A DNA stretch of 64,000 nt from contig CM066041.1 of NCBI GenBank assembly GCA_033557465.1, positions 159,005,532 to 159,069,531 on the forward strand, read 5' to 3'. Under the pieces are notes generated by a model that made no database searches, was not told the DNA's origin, and worked only from the letters and a program-made list of their open reading frames with translations. Source of the DNA: Ichthyophis bannanicus (Eukaryota; Chordata; Amphibia; Gymnophiona; Ichthyophiidae). The translations under genes were made by a program, and so were the position numbers. Shown here in pieces: positions 1 through 11,712 of the stretch (within the stretch, counting starts at the first letter, position 1; every line of letters starts with the position of its first letter).

Positions 1-584
1 GGAGACTGTTGCGGTACCGGAGGCGTCGAAGCCTGCATAAACGCTGTTAGGGTGCGCTGCATGGACAGAATCTTTTGATCCATCGACGCAACCAGAGTCT
101 GGATGTCGGTACCAGTGTAGGCCACCGGTACCCCAGAACACGGCAACAGGTGATCGGTCGAGGCCAAGCCATCGATGTCAACCTGTGACCCCATAGACAA
201 TGCTTTGGAAGCCGGAACTTCCCGCCGGGGTAATTTTGCTGGTGCGGAATCCTCGAGGACAAGCCCGGAGGCATCTCTATGCTTCGAGGGAGATTTGCCC
301 TTCAAGGACCGGCTAGATTTATGTTTGGTTACCTGAGATCCATGGGAGGAAGAAGAAGACCTGAAAGACATCAATGCCACCGAGGCTGCATCAGAGGGAA
401 ACAGGGTACTGAGCTTGGCTGCTCGGTTCTGCCGACCTCTTTTAGACATCATGGTACAGGACACACAATCCGTGATGGAATGGTCAGGACCCAAACATTT
501 TAGACACCAGTCATGGGTGTCGGTGACAGAAATAGTACCGCCACACTTAGTGCACTTTTTGAACCCGGAAGCGGGCTTCTCCAT
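1..584 (-). CDS. DIRS copy A ORF1 (gag-like), N-terminal 194 codons
   Basis: Open reading frame on the minus strand from ATG at 584 to the window edge, with no stop. The first 35 residues form a zinc-finger-like module (Cys11, Cys14, Cys27, Cys30, His35) shared with ORF1 of B and D. It is followed by a basic Ser/Lys-rich stretch and then Pro/Val/Ser-rich low complexity that uses many GGTACC-containing codons. DIRS ORF1 is regarded as a gag-like structural protein that presumably binds element RNA; its exact role here is inference. The ATG is placed by alignment with B (19412) and D (39364). Whether the rest of ORF1 is intact cannot be seen. Confidence 0.82.
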   Translation of the reverse strand, partial: MEKPASGFKKCTKCGGTISVTDTHDWCLKCLGPDHSITDCVSCTMMSKRGRQNRAAKLSTLFPSDAASVALMSFRSSSSSHGSQVTKHKSSRSLKGKSPSKHRDASGLVLEDSAPAKLPRREVPASKALSMGSQVDIDGLASTDHLLPCSGVPVAYTGTDIQTLVASMDQKILSMQRTLTAFMQASTPPVPQQS

Positions 585-956
585 GAGGAGTAAATATGTT
601 CAGGCCTAAGGCCCAAACCGAAAATGCACAGTTGAAGAAAGTGGTTTTTTTTGTAAGAAAGAAAAGAAAAGAAAAGACCGGCGGTACCGGTCTGACGTCG
701 AAGAAGGCAGACGCGCACAGAAAAATAAAGAAAAAAATAAAGAATTCTTCTGCGGTGACAGGAACACGACCTGCTGACTCCGCGGAAAAGAAGAACTGGA
801 GAGAGGCGGTTGGGAAAGGCGGGAAGGCAGCGCGCAGGCACTGTGGGATGCTGCCAAAAGCTTTCTTACTGGACGCTGGGGAGCGTTCCCGCGCAGGCTC
901 CGTCGGTACCGACGAAACCCATATGTGAAGACCCATTCCTGCTTGTTGCTGGAGAT
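1..956 (-). mobile_element. DIRS retrotransposon copy A, 5' end (family 1)
   Basis: The 5' part of a DIRS-type tyrosine-recombinase retrotransposon, read on the minus strand and cut by the left window edge. The terminus at 951-956 (GGAGAT on plus) matches the termini of copies B, D and E. About 150 bp of terminal inverted repeat (roughly 806-956) carries the GGTACC-containing palindrome also found in the 3' repeats of B and D. A purine-rich leader (about 640-800) separates the repeat from ORF1. The right flank after 956 is not DIRS. Assignment rests on direct similarity to copies B and D in this window. Confidence 0.9.
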
Positions 957-1089
957 CCTTCTAGTAACTGGAAGTACAGCGAGGGGGTTCTCCCACATTC
1001 TCATCTGCACTCTCTGAAGGATGCAGTGCACCGTCACAGTCACAGTCACTGCTTCCTTTGGGATCTAAATACTCAGAAAGGATATTTGC

Positions 1090-1629
1090 CTCCAACAAGC
1101 TGGAAAGGGAAAAAAGGGGGGGGGGTAGCTATCTTCTTGTCCACACGATTACAGACCCATATTATTGATGTGAAGAGGGATAAAGGAGAACGCAGCCTTT
1201 TGGTCAAGGCCCAATGGGGAGGACAAATATATACAGTGGCTAGTGTATATGCTCTGAATATAGAACAATCTGACTTTTTTTAAGCCCCTACTGGGGGAGG
1301 TGGTGGGTTTTTATGAAGGATCCATTCTTATTGGAGGAGATTTTAACATAGTTCCTGACCCTAGACTAAATAGCTCCTGAGAAGAGGGGTCTAGGACAGG
1401 TCAACACCGTCGCATCATGAGATTGGTCATGAAGGAACTAGATATCATAGATTTGTGGCGGGCAATTCAGGGGAGGCATCGGGAATACACTTTCTGTTCA
1501 GCTGCCCATGATTCCTTCTCCCATATAGATCTGTTATGGATACACAAGGATTTAGTACATGAAATAAAAGTGAGAGGGATTGGGGACAGGACATGGACAG
1601 ACCACACCCCGGACTGGGGGGGGCCCTGA
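1090..1629 (+). pseudogene. L1 endonuclease domain, degenerate
   Basis: AP-endonuclease region of the L1 remnant. The GGGVAIFLS block (about 1117-1140) is followed in another frame by a GGDFNIVPDPR block (about 1335-1365) that contains the catalytic Asp-Phe-Asn. A further frame (1417-1629) reads a SHIDLLWI block and ends in a WTDHTPD block; the usual SDH triad is altered to TDH. The domain would nick target DNA for target-primed reverse transcription in an intact element. At least two frameshifts and internal stops rule out function. The domain order matches L1 ORF2. Confidence 0.72.
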
Positions 1630-2099
1630 AAGGGAAGGGAATGGCTAAAGCGGTCCACTGGTGGCACCTCAATGAATCTCTCAGAGGATAAAGAGGTGGT
1701 AGACCAAATAAGTAAAGACATGGAAGAGTATTTGGAGTTGAATGATGTAGAGGGCTGTTCACCAGGGCTCCTATGGGAAGACCTTAAGGCGGTAATTCGG
1801 GGGAAACTTATTGAGTAGGGGGTCCCCAAGAAGAGGAAGAACTTACAGAAAACCACTCTCCTGCAAGGGGAATTAAGGGAGATGGAGCATAAAAAAACAA
1901 GGAAGATTAGATAAAGAAGGGACCCAGAAACTGGAGAAGGTTAAAGGGGCACTGCACGAAGTACAATTGGCAGAGGTGAAATTTCCATTAGAATACTTGA
2001 AACAGCAAACTTTTGAATTTAATAATGCTAGTAGGTTACTGGCCCATAAATTAAGGAAACAGGCCAAAATCCATATCCTTCAGATTAGAGATAAGGAAG

Positions 2100-3250
2100 G
2101 GGGGGGGGGGCTGATCAGGCCTGAAGCAGGGATCTGGGAATGTTTTGTGGAATTTTATGAGGAATTGTACATGCCTGAATGGGAACCCACACCAGAACAG
2201 ATCTCTAAATTTTTGGAAGGGATTCACAGTCCAACAATTACAAGAGGGGAATTACAAAGGTTGTCTTGACCAATTGCCCCACAAGAGATTTTAAGTGTGA
2301 TTAAAGAGCTACCACCTAATAAAGCGCCGGGGTTAGATGGATTTTCAAATAAATTTTATAAAACATTTGGGCAGACAACGGTGGAGCCCATGACTCAAAT
2401 GTACAATTCCTTTGTAGAAATGGACAAAATACCTGAATCCCTAAGAGTAGCAGAAGTTACAATATTACCTAAAAAAGGGGAAGGACGTTAGCTGCTGTGG
2501 GTCTTATAGACCTATATCCCTCCTGGAAACAGATCTAAAGATATTCACTAGAAAACTGGCCAATAGACTAATGGAGTTAATGCCCAAGCTAATCCATGCT
2601 AATCAGGTCGGGTTCATACCACGGAGACAAGCCTGTGACAATATCCGGAAGGTGGTGGATCTCATCTGGTTGGGGAAAAAAGAGAGTTAGAGGGAATGGT
2701 GCTCTTAGCAGTGGATACAGAAAAGGCCTTTGAACAGGTCGCATGGCCTTTCCTGATTTAGACAATGCAGAAGATGGGCTTTGGAGATATTTTCTTAAAA
2801 TGGGTGGAGATTTTATATAAAGAGCCTAAGGCCAGGATTAAAGTTAATGGCAGTTACTCCCTAAGCTTCCAACTACATAGGGGACAAGGTAGGTCTATCC
2901 TTTGTCTCCCCTATTGTTTGTCCTGGCAATGGAACCACTGGCTCAATTATCCAGGAGGATTCCAGGATAAGGGGCATCCAGGTGAGGAAGATGGAATATA
3001 AAAGAGTGCTGCTTTTGGCGGACAATATACTATTCACAGTACTAGAGCCTGAAACATCCATGCCAGGACTACTAAGGGTTATGACAGAGTATGGAGAACT
3101 TGCAGGGTTTAAAGTGAATGCCTCCAAGTCAGAGCTTCTGAAATATCACTAACGGGGGCAAAGGCAGCAGCTCTGAGCAAGAAGTTACCATTCAAATTGG
3201 CAGGACATAAGATTCGGTACTTGGGAGTGAATCTAACAGCAAATATAGAG
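2100..3250 (+). pseudogene. L1 reverse transcriptase, degenerate
   Basis: RT region of the L1 remnant, read in several frames. Visible blocks are ELPPNKAPGLDGFS (from about 2305), AEVTILPKKGEGR (about 2450), the AVDTEKAFEQ block with the first catalytic Asp (about 2711), and a LLLADNILF block near 3010 where L1 RTs have the YADD box. Here the last Asp reads Asn, so the active site is lost even apart from the frameshifts. Plus-strand reading is consistent throughout. It is a dead copy. Confidence 0.75.
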
Positions 3251-3970
3251 GAACTTTAAGGCCGATTACCCACCCCTATGGAAAAAAATTAGTAGAAAGC
3301 TGAATGAATAGAGCAGATGTGGGCTGAGCTGGATGGGTCGAATGGCAGCCATGAAAATGATATTTCCCCAGATACTTATTTTAATTTTCCACCCTACCTC
3401 TTTTAGTGCCAAAAGCCTTTTTAATTATGATGCAAAGGAAAATAATGTGCTCTATCTGGGCTCACAGACATCCCAGAGTGGCAAAAACTACTCTATGGAA
3501 AGAGAAACCCAAGGGGGGACTGGCAGTCCCTCAAATGTTATGCTATTTTGTGGCAGCCTGGGCAAAGGTGGCCATGGAGTGGTAACTCAGAGGGGAGAGA
3601 GAATGGGTAACAATAGAGAAGGAGATTGAAGGTATGGGTGAGCTGGGAAGTTGGTTGTGGATTCCAGGGAGGGGAGGGGGAGATAAATTCATGGCCCAAA
3701 ATCCTTGTATTGCCCTAACATTTAAGCTCTGGAGTAAACGGAGGAGTAGCTGGGTGGGGAAATTGGGATACTCCATTTACACTCCCCTAGTGGGAAATTG
3801 GGACTTCCCACCGGGCAGTGAAGGGGTCATATTCCATAGATGGCATAGGAAAGGCCTGAAATGGGTGGGACAATGTATAGAGGAGGGTAAATTACTAGAA
3901 TTTGATGAGGTCAAAGGAAAAGTTTGGTCTCAGAGCTGCAGATCACTTTCCATATAGGCAAGTAGCTCAC

Positions 3971-3973
3971 TAT

Positions 3974-4046
<73 letters not shown>

Positions 4047-4092
4047 CACATACATATATATATACACATACACATACACACACACACACAAG
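3971..4092. repeat. (CATA)n/(CA)n/(TA)n compound microsatellite
   Basis: Uninterrupted alternating purine-pyrimidine tract made of CATA, CA, TA and CACATA units, splitting the C-terminal part of the L1 remnant. The reading frames that cross it on either strand are repeat translation, not genes. The tract could adopt Z-DNA or cruciform structures; that is inference from composition. Confidence 0.95.
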
Positions 4093-4439
4093 GGTTTTAA
4101 AACAGGGAGTACAGTGTGGCCACCCGTTAGAAGGGCTGTTTTTTCGGAGGCACATCAAGGGCACTATCTCCACCCTTTATGGGCTTATGGAAGATGGGGG
4201 CAAAGACAAGGAAAGATTTCATACTCAATGGGAGGCCATCCTGGGAATCAGTGGACACCAGAAGACTGGGAGAAGGTACATTAAGGATTGTATCGGGGAA
4301 TCCAAGCTAGTAATGATTCGTTCCTTGAGAGCTTTCAGAAGGCACTTCTCCATGGCTGCCATCTCTGAAGGCTGCAGGGCCTCAGCAATAATCGATCAAT
4401 GTTCCCAGAATCTGCAAGGAAGTATATCAACAGCTTGGT

Positions 4440-5373
4440 CTCAGCATACAGCAGGCTGTCGCCGCCCCTCCAATGCCTTGGAGGATGAGCTCTCTCCTCT
4501 GTTCAGGGCAGCTTAGAGGGGCAATCTCATGGACCCTCGTCGCTCTCAACACCATGCCTTGAGGGGCTTCAATGTCAATGCACTGGCATCTCCACTTAAT
4601 GCTCGGCGCAATCACCCTTCGGCGTCTAACACGACAAAGCCGAATCCTTCCTCATCTTTGGGCGGACATCGATTGATGGCCAGTGCTCTGAGTGGACTCC
4701 AGAACTCCTAGATGTCAATGTACCACTAGCATCCAATATAGCTTTCAATACCATTGAGACCGGTGCTGCCGATGCATCAGACTTATGAGCACCTAAAAGT
4801 GATTTGTGCTGCTTCTCTCAACATTTGAGTCTTTTTTTTTGTCATCTGTGAACACAAATTACAAGAGGAGGGCTGATGATTGGGTCCCAGGCACTGAAGG
4901 CATCGATTATGAGTATCCATGGCAGATATGGTCCCTGAGCACCTGGAACACTTTTTAAATCTGCTGGCAAGTTTTTGGGACATATCGGCCAGAAAAACAG
5001 CCGCAGTGAAAACAAACAACTTGAATGTGAAAAATGAAGGTTGACCCAGGGCAGAGGTGCCATGAAAAAGAAAGAATTATTTGAAAACGGTTGAAAAACT
5101 GACTAAAGTGAGGAAAGAAAATAGAGAAACGTAAAGGCAGTAAAGTCCCCATGAAGGGCAAAAAGTTACCAACTGCTGAAAGCTAGAAAAATGCATCCAT
5201 TGGGCTCCGCAGAAAGATGAAGACTGATCTAAAACGGCAGCAAGCAGAAAGATGGCACGCATGCACAGAGAAAGCTCCCAAAAGCTTCAATTAGTAGTTG
5301 GGGAGCTTTCCTGCATGGGCTCTGTAGGATGGCGTCACCTATATGTGAGAACTTATTTTCTGTTTGTCCATGG
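4440..5373 (-). mobile_element. Old DIRS fragment, 5' region with ORF1 N-terminus
   Basis: Diverged family-1-like DIRS piece on the minus strand. Near its right end (5290-5373) the sequence is a mutated version of the 5' terminal repeat of copies B and D, including the GGGGAGC...TTCCTGCATGGGCTC stretch and the CATATGTGA-like motif. Inside, a minus-strand frame (4783-5019) preserves the ORF1 zinc finger. The interval 4520-4760 has the Asp/Ser/Thr-type codon pattern of ORF1 but no long frame. RT and recombinase parts are absent. It is older than copies A-D judging by divergence. Confidence 0.7.
4783..4981 (-). pseudogene. Old DIRS ORF1 zinc-finger remnant
   Basis: The minus-strand frame reads RFKKCSRCSGTISAMDTHN then CLQCLGPNHQ, the same Cys-X2-Cys ... 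Cys-X2-Cys ... His module that opens ORF1 in A, B and D (Lys-Lys-Cys-Thr-Lys-Cys and Cys-Leu-Lys-Cys-Leu-Gly-Pro). The start codon in the equivalent position is lost and the frame ends soon afterwards. It is non-functional but proves the DIRS origin of this stretch. Confidence 0.75.
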
Positions 5374-6688
5374 AGAAAGGTAGTTTACGAGATCTCGAGG
5401 CACCTCCTAATAAAGGAAAGAGAACACCCAAGCTATCAAAATCTAAAGCCACAGCTGAGAAATATCAACATGGTATCTGATTAAATTACACCAAAGATTA
5501 TTCAGGCAACTTAGGGGACATCAAAACCTTATAAATACAATGTCCACAGATTTTTGCAAGACAGATTCTATATTACACCAGTTGACTGGATGACAGTTAG
5601 CGAGACATTTCTGTCACCAATGGGATGTAGGATTTCATAATGCTGTGGGGCAAGAAATTGATGTTTCTTTGGGATATTGCTTTAGATTCAGTAATTCTTT
5701 GATAGTTGGAATTAACTTTCTCCAAATGTTTTGCTGTTAATGAACTAATAAGAAAATTAAATAAATCAAAAGGTTGTCCATAGCAGGAAAAATATTGGAA
5801 ATCAGAAAAGAAAGAAAGAAGCACCACAACCCTGAGTTTCCTGTAGCAGCTGGGGAATTGGATTTAGCTCAGACTTTTCTCAGAGTTCAAGGCAAGTTAC
5901 ATTCTGGTACGGTAGGTATTTTCCTATCCCCAGAGGATTTATTATCTAAGTTTGTAGCTGAGGTAATGGAGGACTGACTGATGGGTAGAGCACAATCTAG
6001 AACATTCTGCAACGCATTTCTATAAACATGCATTGTTGTACATATCAAATAATGTGAATTTTCTTTTAATTTACAACAAACCAATTTTCCAAGCTTTCTT
6101 ATGGGTCTGTATAATGAATTTTATTTGCAGGAAAGTAGGAGAGAGGGAGATTTGGGAACGAAACGAAGACTGAAGGAAGGAAGGAGGCAAAAGGGGGAAA
6201 CTGACAAGGGAGGAACCTCTCCTCCCATATAGCCCAGGGACAGACTCCTCTAAAAAGCTTTTTACCCACATTAATCTGATATTTGAGAATTGCCTTCTCT
6301 CAATGCAGATAGAAGTCTACGCATTGTAGTATTTCAGTTGCATCAAGAGGTGGCGCTTCAGTTTCAAACTTCCTGCAGATAAGTGATCACTTGCACCCAC
6401 TTTCTGAAGGTACGTTTTTCATGGAAAGAAACATGCAAAGATTTGAAAAATGCAATCTATAATGCACTCATCCTCCCCAACCAAAATACCCACTATATAA
6501 ATTGTGCATATCTTCCATACTTCTTTTGTTTCTCAGCATGCAGAGTAACGCAGAAGGCATGTCAAATGAAAATCTCCATTACTCTAGAAAACTCTGATGA
6601 TGTCAGAAACACAGCAAGGTGAGGAAGACAATAATACAGAAAGAGCATTCATGCTAAGACAGATAAAACAGTGCATGTACCAACTTAC
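5374..6688. other. Intronic or unclassified sequence, no gene seen
   Basis: AT-rich sequence downstream (in gene direction) of the LRRC45 exon. I looked for the next LRRC45 exon, which should begin the coiled-coil half, and found nothing convincing on the minus strand. Minus-strand 5597-5827 gives a frame of 76 codons resembling transposon ORF debris, but I cannot assign it to a family. The rest shows no domain, no hairpin and no terminal repeats. Confidence 0.5.
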
Positions 6689-6817
6689 CGACTGTCTTCA
6701 GGATGTCACTGGGAATATTGTTTCCAGATAGCTCCAGTTTCTCCAGCGTCTTATTGTTTTGCAAACAGTTCAATAAGGCCCGTCCTCCCAGGAGCCCAAT
6801 ATTATTCCAGCGCAGGT
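6689..6817 (-). CDS. LRRC45: LRRC45 internal exon (leucine-rich repeats)
   Basis: A 129-bp exon on the minus strand with an AG acceptor (CTCAG before 6817) and a GTAAG donor just below 6689. Read in phase it gives [17 protein letters not shown] then [15 protein letters not shown], two ribonuclease-inhibitor-type leucine-rich repeats. I recognise these as LRRC45 (a centriole-linker protein, LRR N-half plus long coiled coil). The exon starts two bases into a GAC codon whose first G is the last base of the exon ending at 50271, so the phases match. It ends one base into the next codon. Downstream coiled-coil exons are not in the window. NLR or RNH1-like LRR exons were considered, but the residue pattern fits LRRC45 better. 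Confidence 0.88.
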
Positions 6818-8049
6818 CTGAGTGAGGACACAGAATATCACTATTATTTAATTTCTAAAGACAGCCTGAAGATCTGCTATCTAGTAAGGTGGTCTGTTAC
6901 CAGTTACAAATTTACAGCTTGAGTTATTAATATGTGCTACCACATTAGCGTGCCCTAACACAGCTAAAATGTATTACTGGTAACTAGGTCCCATTGCATA
7001 AAATGAGACCTGCAGTAATACATGCACTAACATGGTACCAGGCGTTAGTAATTGTAGTTGTTAGCTTGAAACCTCCCCCTTTCCCCCATCAAGATTTACT
7101 AAGCCAAACTTTCTTCTGATCATCTAACTGCTCTCATTATATGTAATGCAGAAGGAAGACAACATCCTTCAACTCGGCAGCAGTGAACTATCCCTTTGTG
7201 AGCCCACAAATAGCAACTGATTGAGAATTACTGAATTATCCCATTATTCTAATGTAGAGCTATGCCACAAGTCCTCCAATCTATTTCTTCTATTAAAAAA
7301 AAAAAACAAACCCACATTCTAAAGTGGACTGAATAAGAGTTATTTAAGCGTGTTTTAACCGCTTTACTGTGGCACATGCAAGGTGATGTACAACCCACTG
7401 TGTAAGCACAACCCAACTTCCTGCAGCAGACTGTGGTATATTCCGCAGCAAGTTAGAAGGTTCTGCAACAACTCTGTAGCATATTTACATATATTTGATT
7501 TTTCTGTATATTAAATAAAACTATTTTATTAAAAATAAAGTCATTCTTCAACCTTACTCTGTCTCAATATTTTATTTTGCTCTTTTTGAAGTGTAATGGA
7601 TATTGATGTGGAATACAAGCAGAGGGGATAGTGATAAGGAAAAAAGAGGAGAGATTGTGAATGAGGAGACAAGGAAAAGGAGGGAGGAGGTAGTGGTTGT
7701 GGTGTCAGGAATGGATCGGGGGTTCTGGGGAAAGGACAAAGACCCCATTCTCCTTTGCTCTTTTCTCGTTTCCACCCCAATCCTTCTGTCCCCACATACA
7801 CACACACACTATAACCCTGACCACATCCCCACACCAGCCTCTCTAACCCATTCCATCTTGCACCAACTCTCCCCCATGCTAATCACTCAACAAGAGAAGC
7901 TGCTAAATGACAGATCACATCCTCCTCTGCTGCAAGCAGTGCAGTTAAATTAGCAACCAGGCCTCAGGTAGCAGAGAAGAACAGTGCGACCCAACATTCT
8001 TCTGAAGGAGTCAAATACGTGGATAAAAGGTGAGCCAGTGATATAGAAT
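6818..8049. other. Intron sequence without recognised gene
   Basis: Low-complexity-rich intron. 7290-7310 is an A-run, 7490-7560 is AT-rich, 7640-7730 is purine-rich followed by a pyrimidine-rich stretch to about 7800, and there is a short CA run near 7796-7810. 6930-7080 contains repeated TTACTGGTAAC- and GCGTTAG-like words and may be an old interspersed repeat, which I cannot classify. No coding domain was seen on either strand. Confidence 0.5.
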
Positions 8050-8576
8050 GTCAAACATTTTTTGAAAATCATGAGACATTTATAAGAAAATTAAAAAGTA
8101 ATGGGATAGGTAAAATAGCCAATTGGGAACATGTTAAAAGAAAGCAGAAAGTAGGGTTTAAATGATCAATTTTCTCAATGGAGGAAGATGAATATTGGAG
8201 TATCCCAGGGATCTACACTGAGGTCTGGTGCCTTTTAACATATTTATATATGACTTGATAATGGAAACAAACGGGGATGATAAAATCTGCAGATGACAGA
8301 AAATTATCCAAAATTGCTAAATCACAAGTAGATTGTGAGAAATTGCAAGAGGACCTTGCAAGACTAGGAGGCTGGGCAGGCAAACAGCAAATGGAATTTA
8401 ATGTGGATAAGTGCAAAGTGATGCTCGTAGAGAAGAATAACCCAGGAGTTAGCACCTAGGAAAATGAACTAGGCATCATTGTGGACAAAGGGTTGAAATC
8501 GATGTTCGTTGTGCAGCAGTACTTAAAAAAAAATCAAAACAGAATATCACAAATTAGGAAACAAGTGGTGAATAAA
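8050..8576 (+). mobile_element. CR1-clade LINE fragment (RT region)
   Basis: Plus-strand remnant of a CR1 LINE. A GVPQGS-equivalent region (about 8200-8230, mutated) is followed by a frame beginning near 8277 that reads KSADDRKLSKIAKSQVDCEK and then an EFNVDKCKVM block. These are the ADD catalytic box and thumb region typical of CR1 RT. Stops and frameshifts are frequent. It ends abruptly at 8576, where the left terminus of DIRS copy C begins, so C inserted into or beside it. Confidence 0.75.
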
Positions 8577-8626
8577 GCGTAGTTACTCACCTGTAACAGG
8601 TGATCTCCAGGAACAGCAGGAATTTA
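8577..8626 (-). mobile_element. DIRS copy C, 3'-terminal 50 bp
   Basis: The first 50 bases of the 3' end of copy C: GCGTAGTTACTCACCTGTAA, the rest of the terminal extension, then the start of the inverted repeat up to AGCAGGAATTTA. It continues without loss at 13706 (GTCTTCACATATGGG). The GCGTAG start is the complement of CTACGC in the internal complementary region of copy C (about 13970-13980), whereas copy B has GCATA and copy D GCACAG. This variant match ties the isolated piece to C. The last six bases, AATTTA, recur at 13700-13705. Confidence 0.85.
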
Positions 8627-8870
8627 TTTATTTATTTACATAAGGACATAATATATGCCATACTGGGTCAGACCAAGGTCCATCAAGCCCAGTATCCTGT
8701 TTCCAACAGTGGCCAATCTAGGTCATACGTACCTAGCAGTTTCCCCAAAAGACACAGGTTCCGCAATGCTTGTACTGGGTCAAGCATTGATATCCTGGGT
8801 CCCTTCTTAATAATGGTTTATGGACCTTTCCTCCAGGAACTTGTCCAAATCTTTTTTAAACCCAGCTACA

Positions 8871-10822
8871 CTAACAGCCTTTACCTACATCCTCCGGTAA
8901 CAAATTCCAGAGTTTGATTACACGTTGAGTGAAAAAATATTTTCTTTTATTAGTCTTAAATAGTTTACCCTGTAGCTTCATTACATGTCCCCTAATCTTT
9001 CTATATTCTGATAACGTAAACAATCGATCTACGTTTACCCGTTCCACTCCGTTCATTAATTTATAGACTTCTATCATATCTCCCCTCAGCCATCTCTTTT
9101 CCAGGTTAAAGAGCCCTAACCTTTTTAGCCTTTCTTCATAGGAATATACTTCCATTCCCTTTACCATTTTGGTGGCTCTTCTCTGAACCTTTTCTAATAA
9201 CTCTATATCCTTTTTAAGATACGGTGACCAGAACTGCACACAATATTCAAGGTGCGGTCTCACCATGGAACGATATAGAGGCATTATAATATCTTTTGTT
9301 TTGTTTTCCATTCCTTTCCTTATGATACCTAGCATTCTATTTGCTCTCTTGGCTGCCACTGCACACTGGGCCGAGGGTTTTAACATGTTATCCACAATGA
9401 CGCTTAAATCTTTTTCCTGGGTGGTGGTTCCTAATGTGGAACCTTGCATTATGTAACCATAGTTTGGGTTTGATGCCCAGTTTTCTAATTTATCAAGATC
9501 CTCTTGCAATTTTTCACAATCCTCTTGGGTTTTAACAACTTTCAATAGTTTTGTGTCATCTGCAAATTTGATAACCTCACTCGTTATTCCACTTTCCAGG
9601 TCATTTATGAATATGTCAAAAAGCAGCGGACCCAGCACAGATCCCTGGGGTACTCCACTATTCACCTTTCTCCATTGGGAAAATTGGCCATTTAGCCCAA
9701 CCCTCTGCTTTCTATCTTTTAACCAGTTCAGTAGTACACTGCCTCCTATCCCATGACTCTTTAGTTTTGCCAAATGTCTCTGGATGAGGGACCTTGTCAA
9801 AGGCTTTCTGAAAGTCCAGATACACTATATCAACTGACTCACCTTTGTACACCTGTTTATTTACACCTTCAAAAAAAACATAAAAGATTAGTAAGACAAG
9901 ATCTTCCTTGTCTAAAGCCATGATGGCTGTCTCCCATTAGGCAATGACTATCTACATGCTGAGTAATTTTATTCTTTATGATGGTTTCTACCATTGTTCC
10001 CGGTACTGACGTCAGGCTCACCGGTCTGTAGTTTCCTGTATCACCCCTGTAACCCTTTTTAAAAAAAATGGTGTTACACTGGCGATCCTACAATCTTCAG
10101 GTATTACAGATGATTTTAATGATAGTTCACAGATTACTAATAGCAGGTCTGCAATCTCATATTTCAGTTCTTTCAACACCCTTGGATGTATACCATCCGG
10201 CCCAGATGATTTGCTACTCTTCAGTTTATTTAATAGTTGTAATACATCTTCCCGATGTATTAATATTTCCTTCAATTCTTCCGCACCTTTAAATACCACT
10301 TCAGTCATGGATAACATCCCTACATCTTCCTCAGTAAAGACTGAAGCAAAGAATTCATTCAGTCTCTCCACTATCGCCTTGTCGCCTCTTAGTGCCCCTT
10401 TAACTCCTCTATCATCTAATGGACCAACTGACTCTCTCACAGGTTTTTTTGCTACGAATGTACTTGAAAAAGTCTTTATTATGCGTTTTTGCTTCCGCAA
10501 CAAGCTTCTTGTCAAATTCTCCCTTTGCCTGCTTTATCAATGCCTTGCATTTGACTTGCCAGTGCTTATGCTGTTTCCAGGTTTCGTCATTTGGCTCTTT
10601 TTTCCATTTCCTGAAAGATGCTTTTTTGGCAACAACAGCCTCTCTGACCTCACCTTTAAACCATGCTGTCAGTTTTTTGGACTTCCTTCCACTTTTCTTA
10701 AAGCGTGGAATACAGCTGGTCTGGGCTGCCAAGATAGTATTTTTCAACAACACCCAAGCTTGATGTAAGTCTTTAACCTTTGCAACTGCTCCTTTTAGTT
10801 TTTTCTTAACTATTTTCCTCAT
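8871..10822 (-). pseudogene. CR1 reverse transcriptase, degenerate
   Basis: Minus-strand RT of the CR1 copy in at least four frame segments. The N-terminal region reads RSKKTCERVSWSI (10412-10822). Fingers follow with SSGPDGIHPRVLKEL (within 10018-10515), then a [14 protein letters not shown] block (9712-9921), then the palm blocks [14 protein letters not shown] and FADDTKLL with the catalytic Asp pair (8871-9800) and the thumb. The order and wording are those of CR1 rather than L1. The catalytic residues survive but the frame does not. Confidence 0.85.
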
Positions 10823-10840
10823 TTTATCATAGTCACCCTT

Positions 10841-11712
10841 TCAAAAGTTAAAAGGTAGTAATGTGGATTTCCGTACTATCCCTCCTCCACTAATTAAATC
10901 AAAGGCGCTCATGCTATGATCACTATTGCCAAGTGGCCCCAACACCCTTATCTCTTGCACTAGATCTGGTGTTCCACTAAGGACTAGGTCTAATATGGCA
11001 TCCCCTCTGGTCGGTTCATGAACTAGCTGCTCCAAGAAGGAGTCATTTATGTCATCTAGGAACTTTCTCTCCCTAGCATGGCCTGCCGTGACACTAACCC
11101 AGTCGATACCGGAATAATTGAAATCACCCATAATTATTACTGCGCTGTAACTTTTGTTAGCTTCCTTGATTTCTTTGAGCATTTCATCATCCATTTGTTC
11201 ATTCTGGCCCGGTGGTTGATAGTACACCCCCCACTGACATCGCCTTCCCCTTTTTACATGGAATTTCAATCCATAGAGATTCTACAGCAAATTTTGTTTC
11301 CTGCAAAACTTTAATCCTTTCTGACTCAATGCCCTCTCTAACATAGAGCGTGATCCCTCTACCAATTTGATCAGCTCTATCATTACGATATAGTTTGTAC
11401 CCAGGTATCACAGTGTCCCACTGGTTGTCCTCCTTCCACCATGGTCTCTGATATTCCAATCATATCTAACCTCTCATTTAGTGCTATATATTCTAACTCT
11501 CCCATTTTATTTTTTAGACTTCTAGCATTTGCATACAAGCATTTTAGAGACTGTATTTTATTCAAATTAATTTGGCTATTGGTAGACATGGGTAATTTGG
11601 GATCTTTAAGCTCTGTCTGCTCCATACTCGAGGGCATTTGGGCTACTTTACTCTTTTTTGGAACCTCTCTGCTTTTGGTAGTATCCTTCAAGGATACATT
11701 CTTCCGAACCAT
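10841..11712 (-). pseudogene. CR1 AP endonuclease, degenerate
   Basis: Minus-strand endonuclease in three overlapping frame segments. From the N-terminus: a LYANARSLKNKMGELE block and a DMIGISET block (11383-11712), a GITLYVREGI block (11199-11459), then VIIMGDFNYSGIDW (catalytic GDFN) and LGPLGNSDHS (catalytic SDH) in 10841-11269. All landmark residues of the exonuclease-endonuclease-phosphatase fold are visible, so only frameshifts inactivate it. In a live element it nicks DNA for target-primed reverse transcription. Confidence 0.85.

Larger units (their letters stand above)
1080..4340 (+). mobile_element. L1-clade LINE remnant
   Basis: Decayed non-LTR retrotransposon in plus orientation. 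Translations in shifting frames give, in order, an AP endonuclease (1090-1630), an RT (about 2100-3250), and a C-terminal region continuing past a microsatellite (4090-4340). L1-type blocks include NKAPGLDGFSNKFYK and an aspartate block ending AVDTEKAFEQ. The element lacks a clear ORF1, a 5' UTR and a poly-A tail, and has many frameshifts and stops. It lies between DIRS copy A and an old DIRS fragment. L1 clade (including Tx1-like) is favoured over CR1/L2 because of the RT block wording. The exact subfamily was not determined. Confidence 0.8.

Noticed and set aside
3902..4516. A 204-codon plus-strand frame
   Set aside because: It runs through the CATA/TA microsatellite; only its later part recalls L1 C-terminal sequence, so it is not an independent gene.
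6689..6817. NLR or ribonuclease-inhibitor exon
   Set aside because: The repeats are of that class, but NLR LRR exons usually are phase 0-type 84/171-bp units; the three exons here join with split codons and match LRRC45 in order.
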